Shown in pieces: positions 10,822 through 21,456 of a DNA stretch of 64,000 bases (the first letter of the stretch is position 1; each line of letters begins with the position of its first letter). Source of the stretch: Allomyces arbusculus (lineage: Eukaryota; Blastocladiomycota; Blastocladiomycetes; Blastocladiales; Blastocladiaceae); the NCBI GenBank assembly GCA_027604705.1, contig JADHYV010000084.1, positions 1 to 64,000 on the forward strand, in the 5' to 3' direction. Both the position numbers and the translations under genes were made by a program. The notes below the pieces were generated by a model that did not search any database, was not told where the DNA came from, and saw only the letters and a program-made list of their open reading frames with translations.

Positions 10822-11727
10822 CTAAAAAGCGCACCGTCTCTCTTGCGCCTGGATGCGCGCACGCTTGATCTGAGCCGCGCCCGATCCCGCCGGCGGATTC
10901 AAAGATCCCCATTTGCGCTTTCCCAACATGTCTCCACGCGTCACGGCCGTCGTCTGGACGCGCTTCGTCAGGGACGACGAGGTCTTGTATGCGTTGCGCA
11001 AGCGCGCGGCCAAGTCGGTCTTTTTGGCCGATTCGAGCTGACGCCATTGCTGGATCAAGCAATGACTCGTCAGTCCTGAGGGTGTGCGCGTCGAGCACGC
11101 AGACGCGAATATCGAACACAAACCAAGTAGATTTCGCGGTAGTCGGGCGGTGCCGGGTCGTCACCGTCGCCATTCTTGCTGGACGGGTGGACGGTGGTCG
11201 AGTGCAAGTCGCGTGCCGTTTGCGAGGTGCCGCACGTTTCGCGCCAGATACGGGCCCAATCGTTGTCGGTCACATCTGTTATGTACTAGAGACGAATGAG
11301 CCCGACACGGTGGGTCAGGATCCCGAGCCCGACGTTGTGGAACGTGAGTCGCTCACGCGCACGCACCTCGTTGACGTGCTCAATGGCCAGGAGCGTTTCA
11401 GGCGTCGTGTCGCGGAATACTCGGTATTGGCTCAGCACGGCGCACTATTGTATGAGGAAAATGACCGCTGCATCAGCTGCAGCGCATCGGCGGGTCGCGG
11501 CAGCAGCATCATTGCTGCGTGTACCACATCGAAGTGTACAGTGACGTACTTGGAGCGGACCGAGCGCCGTCAAGGCCAGCAGCGAATACTTTCCCACTAA
11601 TCATGGAGAGCAGCCGACAAGACGGCTTGGGTAAGGTGTGCTTGATGGATGGGCGAATGAAGCACACCCGGGCGACCGAGGCGGGTGGAAAATGGATTCC
11701 AGCATCGTATCGACCTGAAGACGCCAT
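10822..11727 (-). CDS. Elongin-A-like protein (RNA polymerase II factor SIII subunit A)
   Basis: Probable elongin A: an F-box-like subunit that pairs with elongin C and acts in Pol II elongation and in Cul3/Cul5-type ubiquitin ligases. It reads as one 173-residue protein over five small exons: 11727-11715, 11596-11550, 11444-11363, 11275-11124 and 11049-10822. The join gives the family order: a leading helix SLLALTALGPLQ; the BC/F-box-like VFRDTTPETLLAIEHVNE; DNDWARIWRETCG, equivalent to the family's D.LW...C/V.RDF; DYREIYLQWRQLESAK, equivalent to WRE.Y; then a basic helical tail. Only exons 2-5 are supported by similarity. The 13-nt first exon carrying the ATG is a guess that satisfies frame and splice signals. 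The product is short compared with animal elongin A (over 700 residues) and nearer the minimal core. Confidence 0.62.
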
Positions 11728-12293
11728 GAACTTGATCGCTACCTCGAAAATCGTTGGCAAGGGCATCGCTGACGAGGGCCGCAAGGGGTCGCGGGCGCTG
11801 GTGGGCTCCAGAACCGGCCGTCGACCATGGCTCTTCGCTGTCGTCAGCGCTAGCGTTCCTGGACATGTCGTTGGTCTTTTTTCGGTATTGCAGCGGTTAG
11901 GGCGTGCTAATTGTGTTTGAGAGTGTCGAAAACAGTGCATGGCCGTGAAGGAAGCGCAAGAGCAGAAACAAGAAAATCGACAGGGAGACGCCAGGGAGAC
12001 AGCCGTTCCTTTGTCCACGTCACATCGGCCTGCGCCGTCACGCGGATGTGGGCCAGGCGGAAGACGCTTGTTGTTGCAGGCGCCCTCACGCGCCGCCAAA
12101 CCGTCCCAACAAGATCCTTTTCCTCCTCGGTCTCGCTCGTCCTCCTCGCGCTCTCTTCGCTGATCGCATCTCGCCGCCCTCGACACCTGCACCCGCACCC
12201 GCCCCGGCATCTGCACCAACGCGAGCAGCTGCACGCTGATCCACGACTTCTCTCCACCCACCCACTTGCTTCCGCCCGACCACCAACCGCATC
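11728..12293. promoter_or_regulatory. Divergent intergenic region (elongin-A-like / UMP-CMP kinase)
   Basis: 566 bp between divergent starts. The kinase-proximal half is pyrimidine-rich (CT-rich tracts around 12110-12290), as is common for fungal 5' leaders. Open frames on either strand are composition-driven. No specific binding site can be named. Confidence 0.45.
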
Positions 12294-13386
12294 ATGTTCC
12301 GCTCCTCCGCATCCCGCTCATTTGCCTCCCTGCGAGCTGCTGCCGCCCGCTGCCCTCGCTCCGCCGCGACCCCGTCGGCGCGCCGCGCCGCCTCGTCCTC
12401 CTCGTCGGGCAGCGCGTCGGGCTCGTCGTCGGCCGTTTGGATCGGCGCCGCGGCCATTGGTGCTGCCGGGCTCGGCTATTGGGTGCTCAACAAGGACTCG
12501 GGTAAGTAAAGACCCCGACCAAAACGTGGCCTCGCCTTTAGCGGCGCATTTGTCCGTCTGCCTTGTCTGGTCTCGCGGTTGCGGCTGGCTTACGATGTGG
12601 CGCCCGCCGCCCGGTGTCGTCACCTTTGTGCAGCTCCCAAGCCCGCCGCGCCTGAGCCCGTCAAGGCCGCCATCAAGGGCCTGCCCGCCAACTCGCCGTT
12701 CAAGGCCAAGCCTACCGTCATCTTCGTCCTCGGTGCGTGCTTGCGCGACGTGTTTGCCGCCAGAATCGGCGGAGCAGATCGACAACCTGATCTGACCTGA
12801 TCTCGGTACCTCATCACCAGGCGGCCCCGGTGCGGGCAAGGGCACGCAGTGCGCGCGCCTCGTGCGCGACTACGACTTTGTCCACCTGTCGGCGGGCGAC
12901 CTTCTCCGCGCTGAGCGCCAGCGCCCCGGGTCGGCCGTGGGCGAGCTGATCAACACCTACATCAAGGAGGGCCAGATCGTGCCCATGGAGATCACCATCA
13001 AGCTGCTCGAAACGGCCATGCTCGAGTCGGGCAAGTCGCGGTTCCTGATTGACGGGTTCCCGCGCAAAATGGACCAGGCCGACGCGTTTGAGGAGACGGT
13101 CGCGGCCGCCGACTTTGTGCTGTATTTCAGCTGCCCCGAGGAGGAAATGCTGCGCCGCCTGCTCAAGCGCGGCGAGTCGTCGGGCCGTGTGGATGATAAC
13201 CTCGAGTCGATCAAGAAGCGGTTTGCCACGTTCCGCGATACGTCCTACCCGGTGATTGAAAAGTACCGCGCTGACGGGAAGGTGCACGAGGTGTCGTGCT
13301 TGCAGTCGATTGATGGCGTCTACGAGCAGGTGCGCAAGGTATTTGACGACATGTTTGCGGAGGAAGCCAAGGTCGTCAAGGCATGA
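12294..13386 (+). CDS. URA6: UMP/CMP kinase (uridylate kinase) with N-terminal leader and membrane segment
   Basis: Phosphorylates UMP/CMP (and, in fungi, AMP to some extent) with ATP in pyrimidine nucleotide synthesis. Exons 12294-12501, 12634-12732 and 12821-13386 (introns of 132 and 88 nt); 290 residues. The core is unmistakable: P-loop GGPGAGKGTQ (103-112), VHLSAGDLLRAE, IKEGQIVPMEIT, LIDGFPRKMDQA, the lid region LLKRGESSGRVDDN, and ESIKKRF. In front of the ~190-residue core is a ~100-residue extension: a Ser/Arg/Ala-rich stretch resembling a mitochondrial presequence, then a hydrophobic segment VWIGAAAIGAAGLGYWVL. Some fungal Ura6-type kinases are known to carry a similar leader. A mitochondrial-membrane location is therefore inferred, not shown. 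All splice joins restore the family sequence exactly. Confidence 0.95.
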
Positions 13387-13700
13387 TCGTCGTTTCTTTG
13401 GAGTTGTTGCTTGGCTCTCGATTTTGCGAAATACAGATCTCCCCGCCCCTTGTTCATTCTTGCTGCAATTCAAGGGTTTACCAGCAAGACAAAATGATTT
13501 TATCTCCAAGAAAACAAGTTGAGCGCGCGAAACGACACGATTTCGCGCTGGGAGCATGAAAGAAAGAGAGTGCAGCAAGACCATTTGGGCATCCAGCAAA
13601 AAGAACGATGAAAACAAACACGGCGACAGGGGGAGGAATCTTGGAACCAACGGAAAAACCAAAAATATTCAAGAGCAAGGTGCAATCAATGGATCATAGT
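13387..13700. other. Convergent 3' spacer
   Basis: 314 bp between the converging kinase and BAR-like genes, AT-richer than the flanking exons and with A-rich stretches near 13490-13680. It presumably holds both 3' untranslated regions. No gene seen. Confidence 0.5.
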
Positions 13701-14768
13701 CTACGCCGAGCCATATGGACGTGACCCGACGGCCGACGACGACATGGCCGACCGCGGCCGCGTCAACGGTGTACTTGGGTGCGATGGCACGGGACTCTCG
13801 GCGGCCGACACGGCAACGGCCGCGTGCACGGGTGGCACGGGGGACGCCATGCTCGCCGTGGTCATGTAGTGCGAGTCCTTCGGCACGGGCAGGGGCACGG
13901 CAAGTTCAGGCGAAGGGGCCAATGCCGGATCCGCGGCCGCGTAGTTAATCGCAGCCGCAACACCAGCGTGTGGGATAGCGCGCGCCAAGTACCGCACGGC
14001 ATCGGCCAGGTCGAGGTACGTCGCAGCAGCACCGCGCGAAGTCGTCGCAAGCCGATCGAGAACCACGGGCAAGCGCCGCTCGGCGAGTTCGTCGCCAATA
14101 ACGACATTGAGCGTCTCGACGCGCTTGATTTCGAGAGCAATGTTGTTGAGCACCGTAAGCGACTGCTGGTAGGCAACGAGATCGCGGTGCTTGGCACGGC
14201 GCGTGCGTAGACTCGCCGACTCGGCGTCCTTGAGCTGCCTTGCGAGCAACTTGAGCTTGTCCTCGTTTTGACGCTGCACGTCGACCGCCGCGGCATTAAT
14301 GGCCTCAAGATCTGCGACGAGCGGAGACTCGAGGTCGCGCAGAACCAAGTCGCCGAGACGCGCATGCGTGCGCTCGAGCGCCTCGAGCATCTGGATCAGA
14401 AACAGCAAGTCGCCCTCAACGTGCTGCTCGAGTTCCTTGGTCGACGACCGGCAGCCGACGAGTGTGAGCAGAATGCGATGCAGCGTGTCGGCCGACGAGG
14501 CGACGAGTTGCAACGCCGAGCGCAGGTCGCGCGCGGCACGGGCCACGTCGGCGTACTGGATGAGGTTCATGCGCGGGACCGGGTCGGGAGTGGCTGTGAG
14601 CACGGGCGTGGCAATGGCCGAGTGGAAGAGCGACGGGCGCGAGCCTGGGTCGAGCGCATGCGTGCTGCCGCCGTCGTGCGCGGGTGTGGAGTCGCCGTCA
14701 CGGCCATTGGTTGAGGACGACGACCGCGAAAAGGTGCGGTGCAGCGACTGAAGCAGCGACGAGCTCAT
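13701..14768 (-). CDS. BAR/IVY1-like coiled-coil protein
   Basis: Intronless 355-residue protein starting at ATG 14768; the frame is open upstream, but that part is composition-driven. Residues 1-70 and 275-355 are Ser/Pro-rich and probably disordered. Between lies a long all-helical region, from NLIQYADVARAARDLRSALQ through EGDLLFLIQMLEALERTHAR, LGDLVLRDLESPLVADLEAI and QNEDKLKLLARQLKDAES to LVAYQQSLTVLNNIALEIKR. The alternation of heptads, the single early kink and the L.DLV...ESPL segment resemble the BAR/IMD membrane-curvature fold, in particular fungal Ivy1-type vacuolar phospholipid-binding proteins. The assignment rests on pattern, not on a signature motif. Another helical-bundle protein is possible. 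Confidence 0.6.
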   Translation of the reverse strand: MSSSLLQSLHRTFSRSSSSTNGRDGDSTPAHDGGSTHALDPGSRPSLFHSAIATPVLTATPDPVPRMNLIQYADVARAARDLRSALQLVASSADTLHRILLTLVGCRSSTKELEQHVEGDLLFLIQMLEALERTHARLGDLVLRDLESPLVADLEAINAAAVDVQRQNEDKLKLLARQLKDAESASLRTRRAKHRDLVAYQQSLTVLNNIALEIKRVETLNVVIGDELAERRLPVVLDRLATTSRGAAATYLDLADAVRYLARAIPHAGVAAAINYAAADPALAPSPELAVPLPVPKDSHYMTTASMASPVPPVHAAVAVSAAESPVPSHPSTPLTRPRSAMSSSAVGSRPYGSA

Positions 14769-15324
14769 GGTGGTGGCGGCAAATGGTTGGCGTTGGTACT
14801 TTTGGGCGTTGTGCTTGAGTTGGTTGGTACAGGGGCAGTTGGTGATGGGAACGCTCGACGGCTCGTGGATGCTCGACGGCTCGTGAATGCCTTCCTCGCG
14901 GCTGTTTCCGTCAATGCCGGCGGCGGTCAGCAGGGTACAGACGCCGGGACGCTGCGGCGAGCGTGCAGGACGGGAGCAACGGGCGAGAGAGTGGTGGGGG
15001 CGGCAGCAGGAGTGTCGACGATGGGATGGCGGCGACGACGGCTGCGCGAGGGACCGACCGCGAGCGGCCCTGCGAAAACCGTGAAGGCTTTTGTGCGGTG
15101 GTTGCAGGCCTGCCACACGCATCCTGACTCGCGTGATGCGTCCACCGCACCGCTCGGTCGCGAGATCGAACCTCACCGTGGCCGCGCATCACGGCACTGC
15201 GCTCAGTTCCATACCGTAGAAGCAGCAAAGAGCGTCGACGCTGGACGACCGCGGTTGCAGGGACGGATTACGACCAGCTGCACTTGTCGCCACTAGCACC
15301 AACACCTACCAGCTCTCACAAACC
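14769..15324. promoter_or_regulatory. Divergent intergenic region (BAR-like / SNF2 ATPase 1)
   Basis: 556 bp between divergent start codons. A 14-bp direct repeat (GATGCTCGACGGCTCGTG and a close copy) lies near 14855-14887. No named regulatory site is identifiable. Confidence 0.45.
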
Positions 15325-18300
15325 ATGACCGACTTGCCGAACCGGCCCCTGGCAAGGGCGACCACAGCCGCCACTAAGCGGCGCTTGCCGTCGCTTAAGT
15401 CTCTCGAGCAGGGCAGCAACGGCCACGACCGCGGCGACGACCACGACAGCGCCGACGACCACGACAACGCCGACAACGCCGTTGTCACGCCGCTGCACCC
15501 CGCCAAGCGAGCAAGGCGCCGTTCGCCGGCCAAGTCGCAATCTGCTGCGGGCCCTACCGACCTCCAGCTGTACTTGATGGCAGGGACGGCCGATGCCCTT
15601 GTCCCGGGTGCACCCACGACGTCTTCACCCGCCCCGACCATGCCGCTCGGCCACCCGCGCAAGAACCCGAGGCCGCAAGGCGACGCCGCACTCGCCGCTG
15701 CTGAACCGGCGGCCAAACGGCCGCGCAGTGCACGGCCACGCCCTCAGCCGGGCCTAGCAACGTCGCTGCCCTCTGCGACAGCAGTCCCGGCGGTCTCGGT
15801 CCTCGAGCAGGCGCTTGATGGGTGCTCCAGCGATGCCGAAACATGCTCGTCGGTACGGTCGGCGTGGTTGATTTGGATTGCACTTGCCTCTTGCCTCCCT
15901 GCACTGCAGAATAATGATGTTCAAGCAATGGAGTTTGTTGTCCACCGTACCTCATTTCTGGATTGCCGCTCTCAGGTCAGCACCGGTCCGGCATTATCGC
16001 CGCCGCCAACAAGCAGTCTTCAAACCTCTGCAATTCCACCCGACCCGATCATGCTCAACACGAGCGCCGCGCACGCCTTGCCGTCGCCTGCTCCGGCCCG
16101 CTCTCCATCTCGTTCGCCGTTACCAGCCCTTGCGCCCGTCGACAAGGGCCATGACGTTGCCGCTCATTGCGACGACGGTTCCGAGGAATCGGACGGGCCA
16201 GGCGGGTCGGATTGTGGAGTCAGCACACCGGACCACCAAAGCGAGGCGAGCGACGATGTGGAACCGGAGCAGGACGATGCGTCGGTCGGCGACGAAAAGT
16301 CCGCCGACGGCGACGCGCTGGTTGGTGATAACGCTTCAGTGGAAGGCGACGAGTCGGCCGAGGATGACGTTTCGGTCGGGGACGATGCCTCGATGGGAAG
16401 CGCCGTGTCGGACGAGGACAATTTGCCGGTGGAAGACTGCGAGTCGATCGCGGATGCCTCGTTGGTTGGAGACGACGAGCAAGTCGAGGATGAAGAGTTG
16501 GTGGTGGAGGAGGACGCGTTTGCCGTGGACGACGCGCCGATGGAGGAAAGCGACTCGGTGCCGGATGACGAGTACGAGTCGGTGGAGGACGTCGAGTCCG
16601 TAAACGACGGCGGTTTGGTGTGGGCTGCCGCTCCCGACCACCACGTTGGGCCTCATAGCCATGTCGACCCTGACGGCGACGAATCTGACGGCGACGAATC
16701 CGACGACGATGCTTCGGTAGAAGACGACGAGGTCGTGGAGGATGATGTGTCTGGGCAAGACGCGGAGGTGGAAAAGGACGACGAGTTGAGTGAGGGTGAT
16801 GCGTCGATGGAGGAAGATGACGAGGTGGAGGAGGATGAGGTGGTGGCCATCGAATCACTCGCGACTGCCGAACCCGATCACCACGTCGAGTTGGATCACG
16901 TCGAGCGTGATGGCCTCGCGTTTGGCAGGCACGATCCCGACGACCACGACGGTACCAGTGACGACCACGAGGATTACGCCAATTCTGACGACTCTGCCAG
17001 TTCCGCTGACGTTAACGACCACGATGATCACGACGGGTCTGATGAAGAGGACACGTCGGACAGCGACGACGACGATGGCGATTCGGTTCTGCTTGCTGCA
17101 ATGCATGTGCCGTTTAACCAGCCCGGGCAGCCCACCATTGGTACCTCGGGTACGGCGCGCGTCCAAACGACCCAACTTCACTTGTGTCGCGACCCGATTG
17201 CCTCGTCTGCGGCCAAACCCGCGCCAAAGTCGGCTCCGGTCACCAAGCCCACCGGCACGACCGCGAAACTGGTTGCCGTACCGCGCGACCCCAAGAGCCA
17301 GCACCCGGCTTCCGTGCGTCGCCAAATGTCCAGGGGAATCCGTGAGCAGCTGAAAGCCGCGCGGAAGTCGTTTGCCAATGACCAAAAACGGCTAAGCCAG
17401 AAGCTCAAGGTGCCAGTCAGGCTGATCTCGATGTCACAGTCTGATGAGGGAGCGGATTCCGAGTCGGGCTCGGCTACAGACTCGGATTCCGACTCGAGCT
17501 CGGCATGCGACTCAGCCACGGCGCATCTCGGCCACCCGGCCGTCGCGCTCCCCGGTAACCCGTTGCTCAGCTCGAGTACCGTCCCCTTGCCCCTCTCGCG
17601 TCGCGATCCCGCACCCGCTCTTCCGTCTGCTCGGGGCCGAGCGCGAGAGTCGGGTCCCGCTGCTGCGCCACCGACAGTCCGGTCATCGCGCGCTGAGCCG
17701 CAGCCTGGACCTGCCCGCACGCCATGGCCCCAGACAGTGCCGGGATCCGATGAGTGGGTCCAAGCGCAGTTGGCAGCTGCTCGGTCCACGGCGGGACAAC
17801 GGCCGTCATTGGCACGCGCTGGGACACGTCGCGGCAGCGCGAGCAGCGACGGTAGTTCGAGCGACAGATCGTCGGACGATTCGGACTCGGATTCAGGATT
17901 GCATGGCTCGCTGCTTCGCTCTCTTGCCGTGCCGCGCTCTTCTTCGCGCACGGTTCTCCCGCCGGCATTGGATCCCGCGACGGTCACGGGCGCGGTCGCG
18001 AGCCATGGCGCGCGCAGCGCTGTTCCAGTCGTGCTGCCTGCTGCTGCGACGGAACCGTTCGCACCGACTCCAGCTCGTGCCAAGGGTGCCCCTGTGTCTG
18101 CAGCCCGACCCGGTGCTCCTAATGCCTCTCTCGCTGCGGCTGCGAAGCTGTCGTCACGGACGCAAGCACCAGTACCGCATCGATCTCCCCGCTCGTCGGC
18201 GTCGCAAGCTGATCCACCTCGATGCGTCGCTGCCAAACCCACAATTTATTCTGCCCCGCCACCTGCATCCGTGGCTGCGACCGGCTCGTCGGTTGTCGTC

Positions 18301-21189
18301 TTCAATTCGAACTCGGTCGCGTCGTCGGCGCCGGCGGGTGACAATGAGTCGTCCGCAGAGTCCAGCGACGATGAGCCTGCTCCTGCTTCGTTCATCCGGG
18401 CGCAGGTCGCAATATCCATTACTCGACCACCGGCCGCCGCCGATGCCCTTGCCCGGCCACAGACCGCCGCCAAGATCGTTGCCCAGCCACCAGCTGCCAC
18501 TGGCACGGCCGTCGCCGATTCGACCATCGTCTCGGGCTCAACGTCGTCGCGCGCGCCGGCTCACGTAATTGAGCCCGCCGGCGTTTCAGCACCACCGCGC
18601 AAGTCGGCACCGATGGTGACGCCGATTGCCATGCCGACATCGCACGCATCAACGAGCGCGGGTCATGGTTTGGGTGTACCGCCGCGCGGCTCGGCCTCAG
18701 CAGGTAAACCGATTGCTGTGCCAAGGTCGAGTGCGCCGCTGGTCACGACGTTGGGGTCGCTTGGCGGTCCTCGTGAATTCGGAGCGCCGACGACTGGTGC
18801 ACGAAATGCTAAACCGGCGTCGAGTGCGCCGCTCGTCACGGCTTTGGGGCCGCTTAGTCGCGGTCATGGTTCGGGTGCCGCGCCAGAGGCGATCAAAGAG
18901 GATTTGATCGCATTGTTTGAGGTATCGTGCTGCTCGTGAGCGTGCGTGCCCACATTTCTCGCTCACTTCTCTCTCTTACCTACCTCTTCCTCTGCACTTA
19001 GAGCGCCGCAGATCTCGACGAGAGCGCCAACGCCACCGTCTGGGACCCGCCCGCCGATCTGACCGTGTCGCTGCTCCCACACCAAGAGTCGGGCGTGCAA
19101 TGGATGCTCGGCCGCGAAATGAGCCCGAGCAAGGGCGGCCTCCTGGCCGACGAAATGGGGCTCGGCAAGACCATCCAAGCGCTCGCGTTAATTCTGGCGA
19201 CGCGCGACGCGTCCGACGAGCACCAAGCGACTTTGGTCGTGGCGCCGACAGCATTGTGCCAGCAGTGGCACGCGGAACTGATCGACAAGTCGGGCGGCGC
19301 CCTCAAGGTGCTCGTGCATCATGGTCACGGTCGGACGACGCAAGGAAGCGTTCTCGCCGAGTACGACGTGGTGCTGACGACATACGGCACGGCAATGTAC
19401 GAGATGCCAGCTCATATCCGCGCTGAGATGAAGGGCGAGCGAGGGGCTGACGCGGATGCTGCAGCGAGCGACGAGGAAAGCTTGCCCGTCGATCGAAACG
19501 TGGGCGGCGCGCTGTTCCAGGTCGAGTTCTATCGCGTTATTCTGGGTACTGGTTTCGATTTGATCATTTCGCGACAATACTGTTTTCCCATCGTGCTCAT
19601 TACTGGCACCGTGTAGACGAGGCTCACGCCATCAAGACGCGGGAAAATCTGCGCGCCACGGCATGCCGGCACTTGCGCGCGCAGTACCGGTGGTGCCTGA
19701 CGGGCACGCCCCTCGCCAACTCGGTCGACGAGCTCTACTCGCTGCTCGAGTTTTTACGGTGCACAGTCTACCCGACGCGCGACGATTTCCGCAAGGCCAT
19801 CACCGACGTGCTCGCATGGAACCCGGACCGCGCCATGCAGCGGCTGCGCGTGCTGCTGTCCATGTACGTCTTGCGGCGCACCAAGCGCCTGCTCGGTAAC
19901 TTGCCGCGTAAGACCATTATCCACGAAGTGCTCGCCCTGTCACACGCCGAGCAAGCGTTTTACGAGACGGTGCGCTACCGCGTGCGTGCCGACGTACACG
20001 CGGCTGGCGGCAGGACGTGCGGGTACGCGTATTTCTATGCGCTGCTCACGCGGCTGCGGCAAGCGATCAACCACCCCCACATTGTCGACGGGACGTTCCG
20101 GTTCCCGATTAAGCAGGAAGAAGTGGGCGCAAAGGCTGTGAGCAACGCCGAGACCGTTGAAGTGAACGGCGTGCAGGTCACGGCCGAGGCTGCGAGTCTC
20201 TTTCGCGGTTTTCAGGCGAGTGGGGCCTTGGACCAGGCCGCGGCGACGGAGCACGACGTTGAGGATTCCGAGGCCGTCGTGCACGCCGAAGCCGGTGAAA
20301 TGCTCATTTCCGCGACGGCGCTGGAAAAGAGAGTGCGCGCGTTCGTCGGCGAAGTGCCTCGTGTGTTCCCGAATGAAGAGGCCGGTCGGCGGCCGTGGGA
20401 GAGCACCAAGATTGCGCGCGCAATACATATTTTGCAGAGCCCGCACCGCGAAGATCCAGCGATTGTGGCACCCAAGACTATCGTGTTCTCGCAGGTACAT
20501 ACCGAGCGACTTGGGTCGGGTGGGGGCTGCATGGACATGGGTCAGTTGAACTGACTGTCTGACTCCCATCCGTTAGTTTTTCGCGACTCTCGACCTCATG
20601 GAGAGCGCGCTCAAGGACGTGGGAATTGGGTACGAGCGGTGTACGTGTCTTCTTCACCATGAATTAGGACCGGGTCATTTCATCTCATCTCTCTCCACAA
20701 ATCGATGTAGTCGATGGCAGGATGTCGGTTGCACGTAAGGAGCGCGCGCTGACGCGCTTCAAGTCGGACGCGAAAGTGTCGGTGCTGCTCATGTCGCTCA
20801 TGTGCGGGTCGTTCGGGCTCAACCTGACGGTCGCAAGCCGTATTATCTTGCTCGACCTGTGGTGGAACCCGCAAATCGAGAGCCAAGCGTTCGATCGCGT
20901 GCACCGGTTGGGCCAAGAGCACGCCGTGGTCGTGCACAAGCTCACGACGCAGGGCACGGTCGAGGACCGGATTGTCAAGATGCAAGACCGTAAGCGGCAG
21001 GTCTCTAGCGACGTGTTGGCCGGGGTCCAGCAGGCTGATGGCGGCGAGGACGATGCCGTCGACGTGGATGCACTGGCTAACGAGGGTGAGGGCGTGACGC
21101 CTGGCGCGACGGCTCAGCGACGCCGGCGTGGGCCCAAGCGCGGCGGCATGCGCATGTCGCTCGACGAGGTGCTTGCGCTTTTCTATTGA
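15325..21189 (+). CDS. SNF2-family DNA-dependent ATPase, tandem copy 1 (Rad5/16-like core)
   Basis: ATP-driven DNA translocase/chromatin remodeller of the SNF2 superfamily, about 1,850 residues. Exons 15325-18921 (an optional in-frame 123-nt intron may lie at 15853-15975), 19002-19545, 19617-20494, 20577-20640 and 20711-21189. The first ~1,200 residues are low complexity: an acidic Asp/Glu/Ser/Val region (16.2-17.1 kb), then Ser/Pro/Ala-rich sequence with short repeats such as SSAPLVTTLGSL and SSAPLVTALGPL. The ATPase has motif I DEMGLGKT, motif II DEAH (split by an intron), motif III LTGTP, then the second lobe with KTIVFSQ, RFDGRM, FGLNLT and motif VI QAFDRVHRLGQ. The core resembles the Rad5/Rad16/ULS1 group, but neither a RING finger between the lobes nor a HIRAN domain is visible. 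Copy 2 follows 267 bp downstream. Confidence 0.9.
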
Positions 21190-21456
21190 TTTGCTGTTTA
21201 GGTTCGTGGAGAATGAGCAAAAAGACAGGGGTGTGCCTTGCTTTTGTCTGGGTGTGTCTTCTTTGGCAGGACATTGTCACGACGTCGTCCGGTTCCTGTC
21301 AGAGCATGACGTGGATCCGGCCACTCATCGGCGTGACCCTTGAGAGGCGCAGTTTGCATTCTTTTCGTCAAGCTCGTCACCAACTCGCCCTCGACATCGA
21401 CCTCCTTCTCACCGTCAAGCGTTGTACACCCAACGCCGGCATCTGCGCGCAGCAAG

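Noticed and set aside
11509-12261. 250-residue minus-strand frame
   Set aside because: Mostly antisense to the kinase leader and promoter; its right part disagrees with the elongin-A frame.
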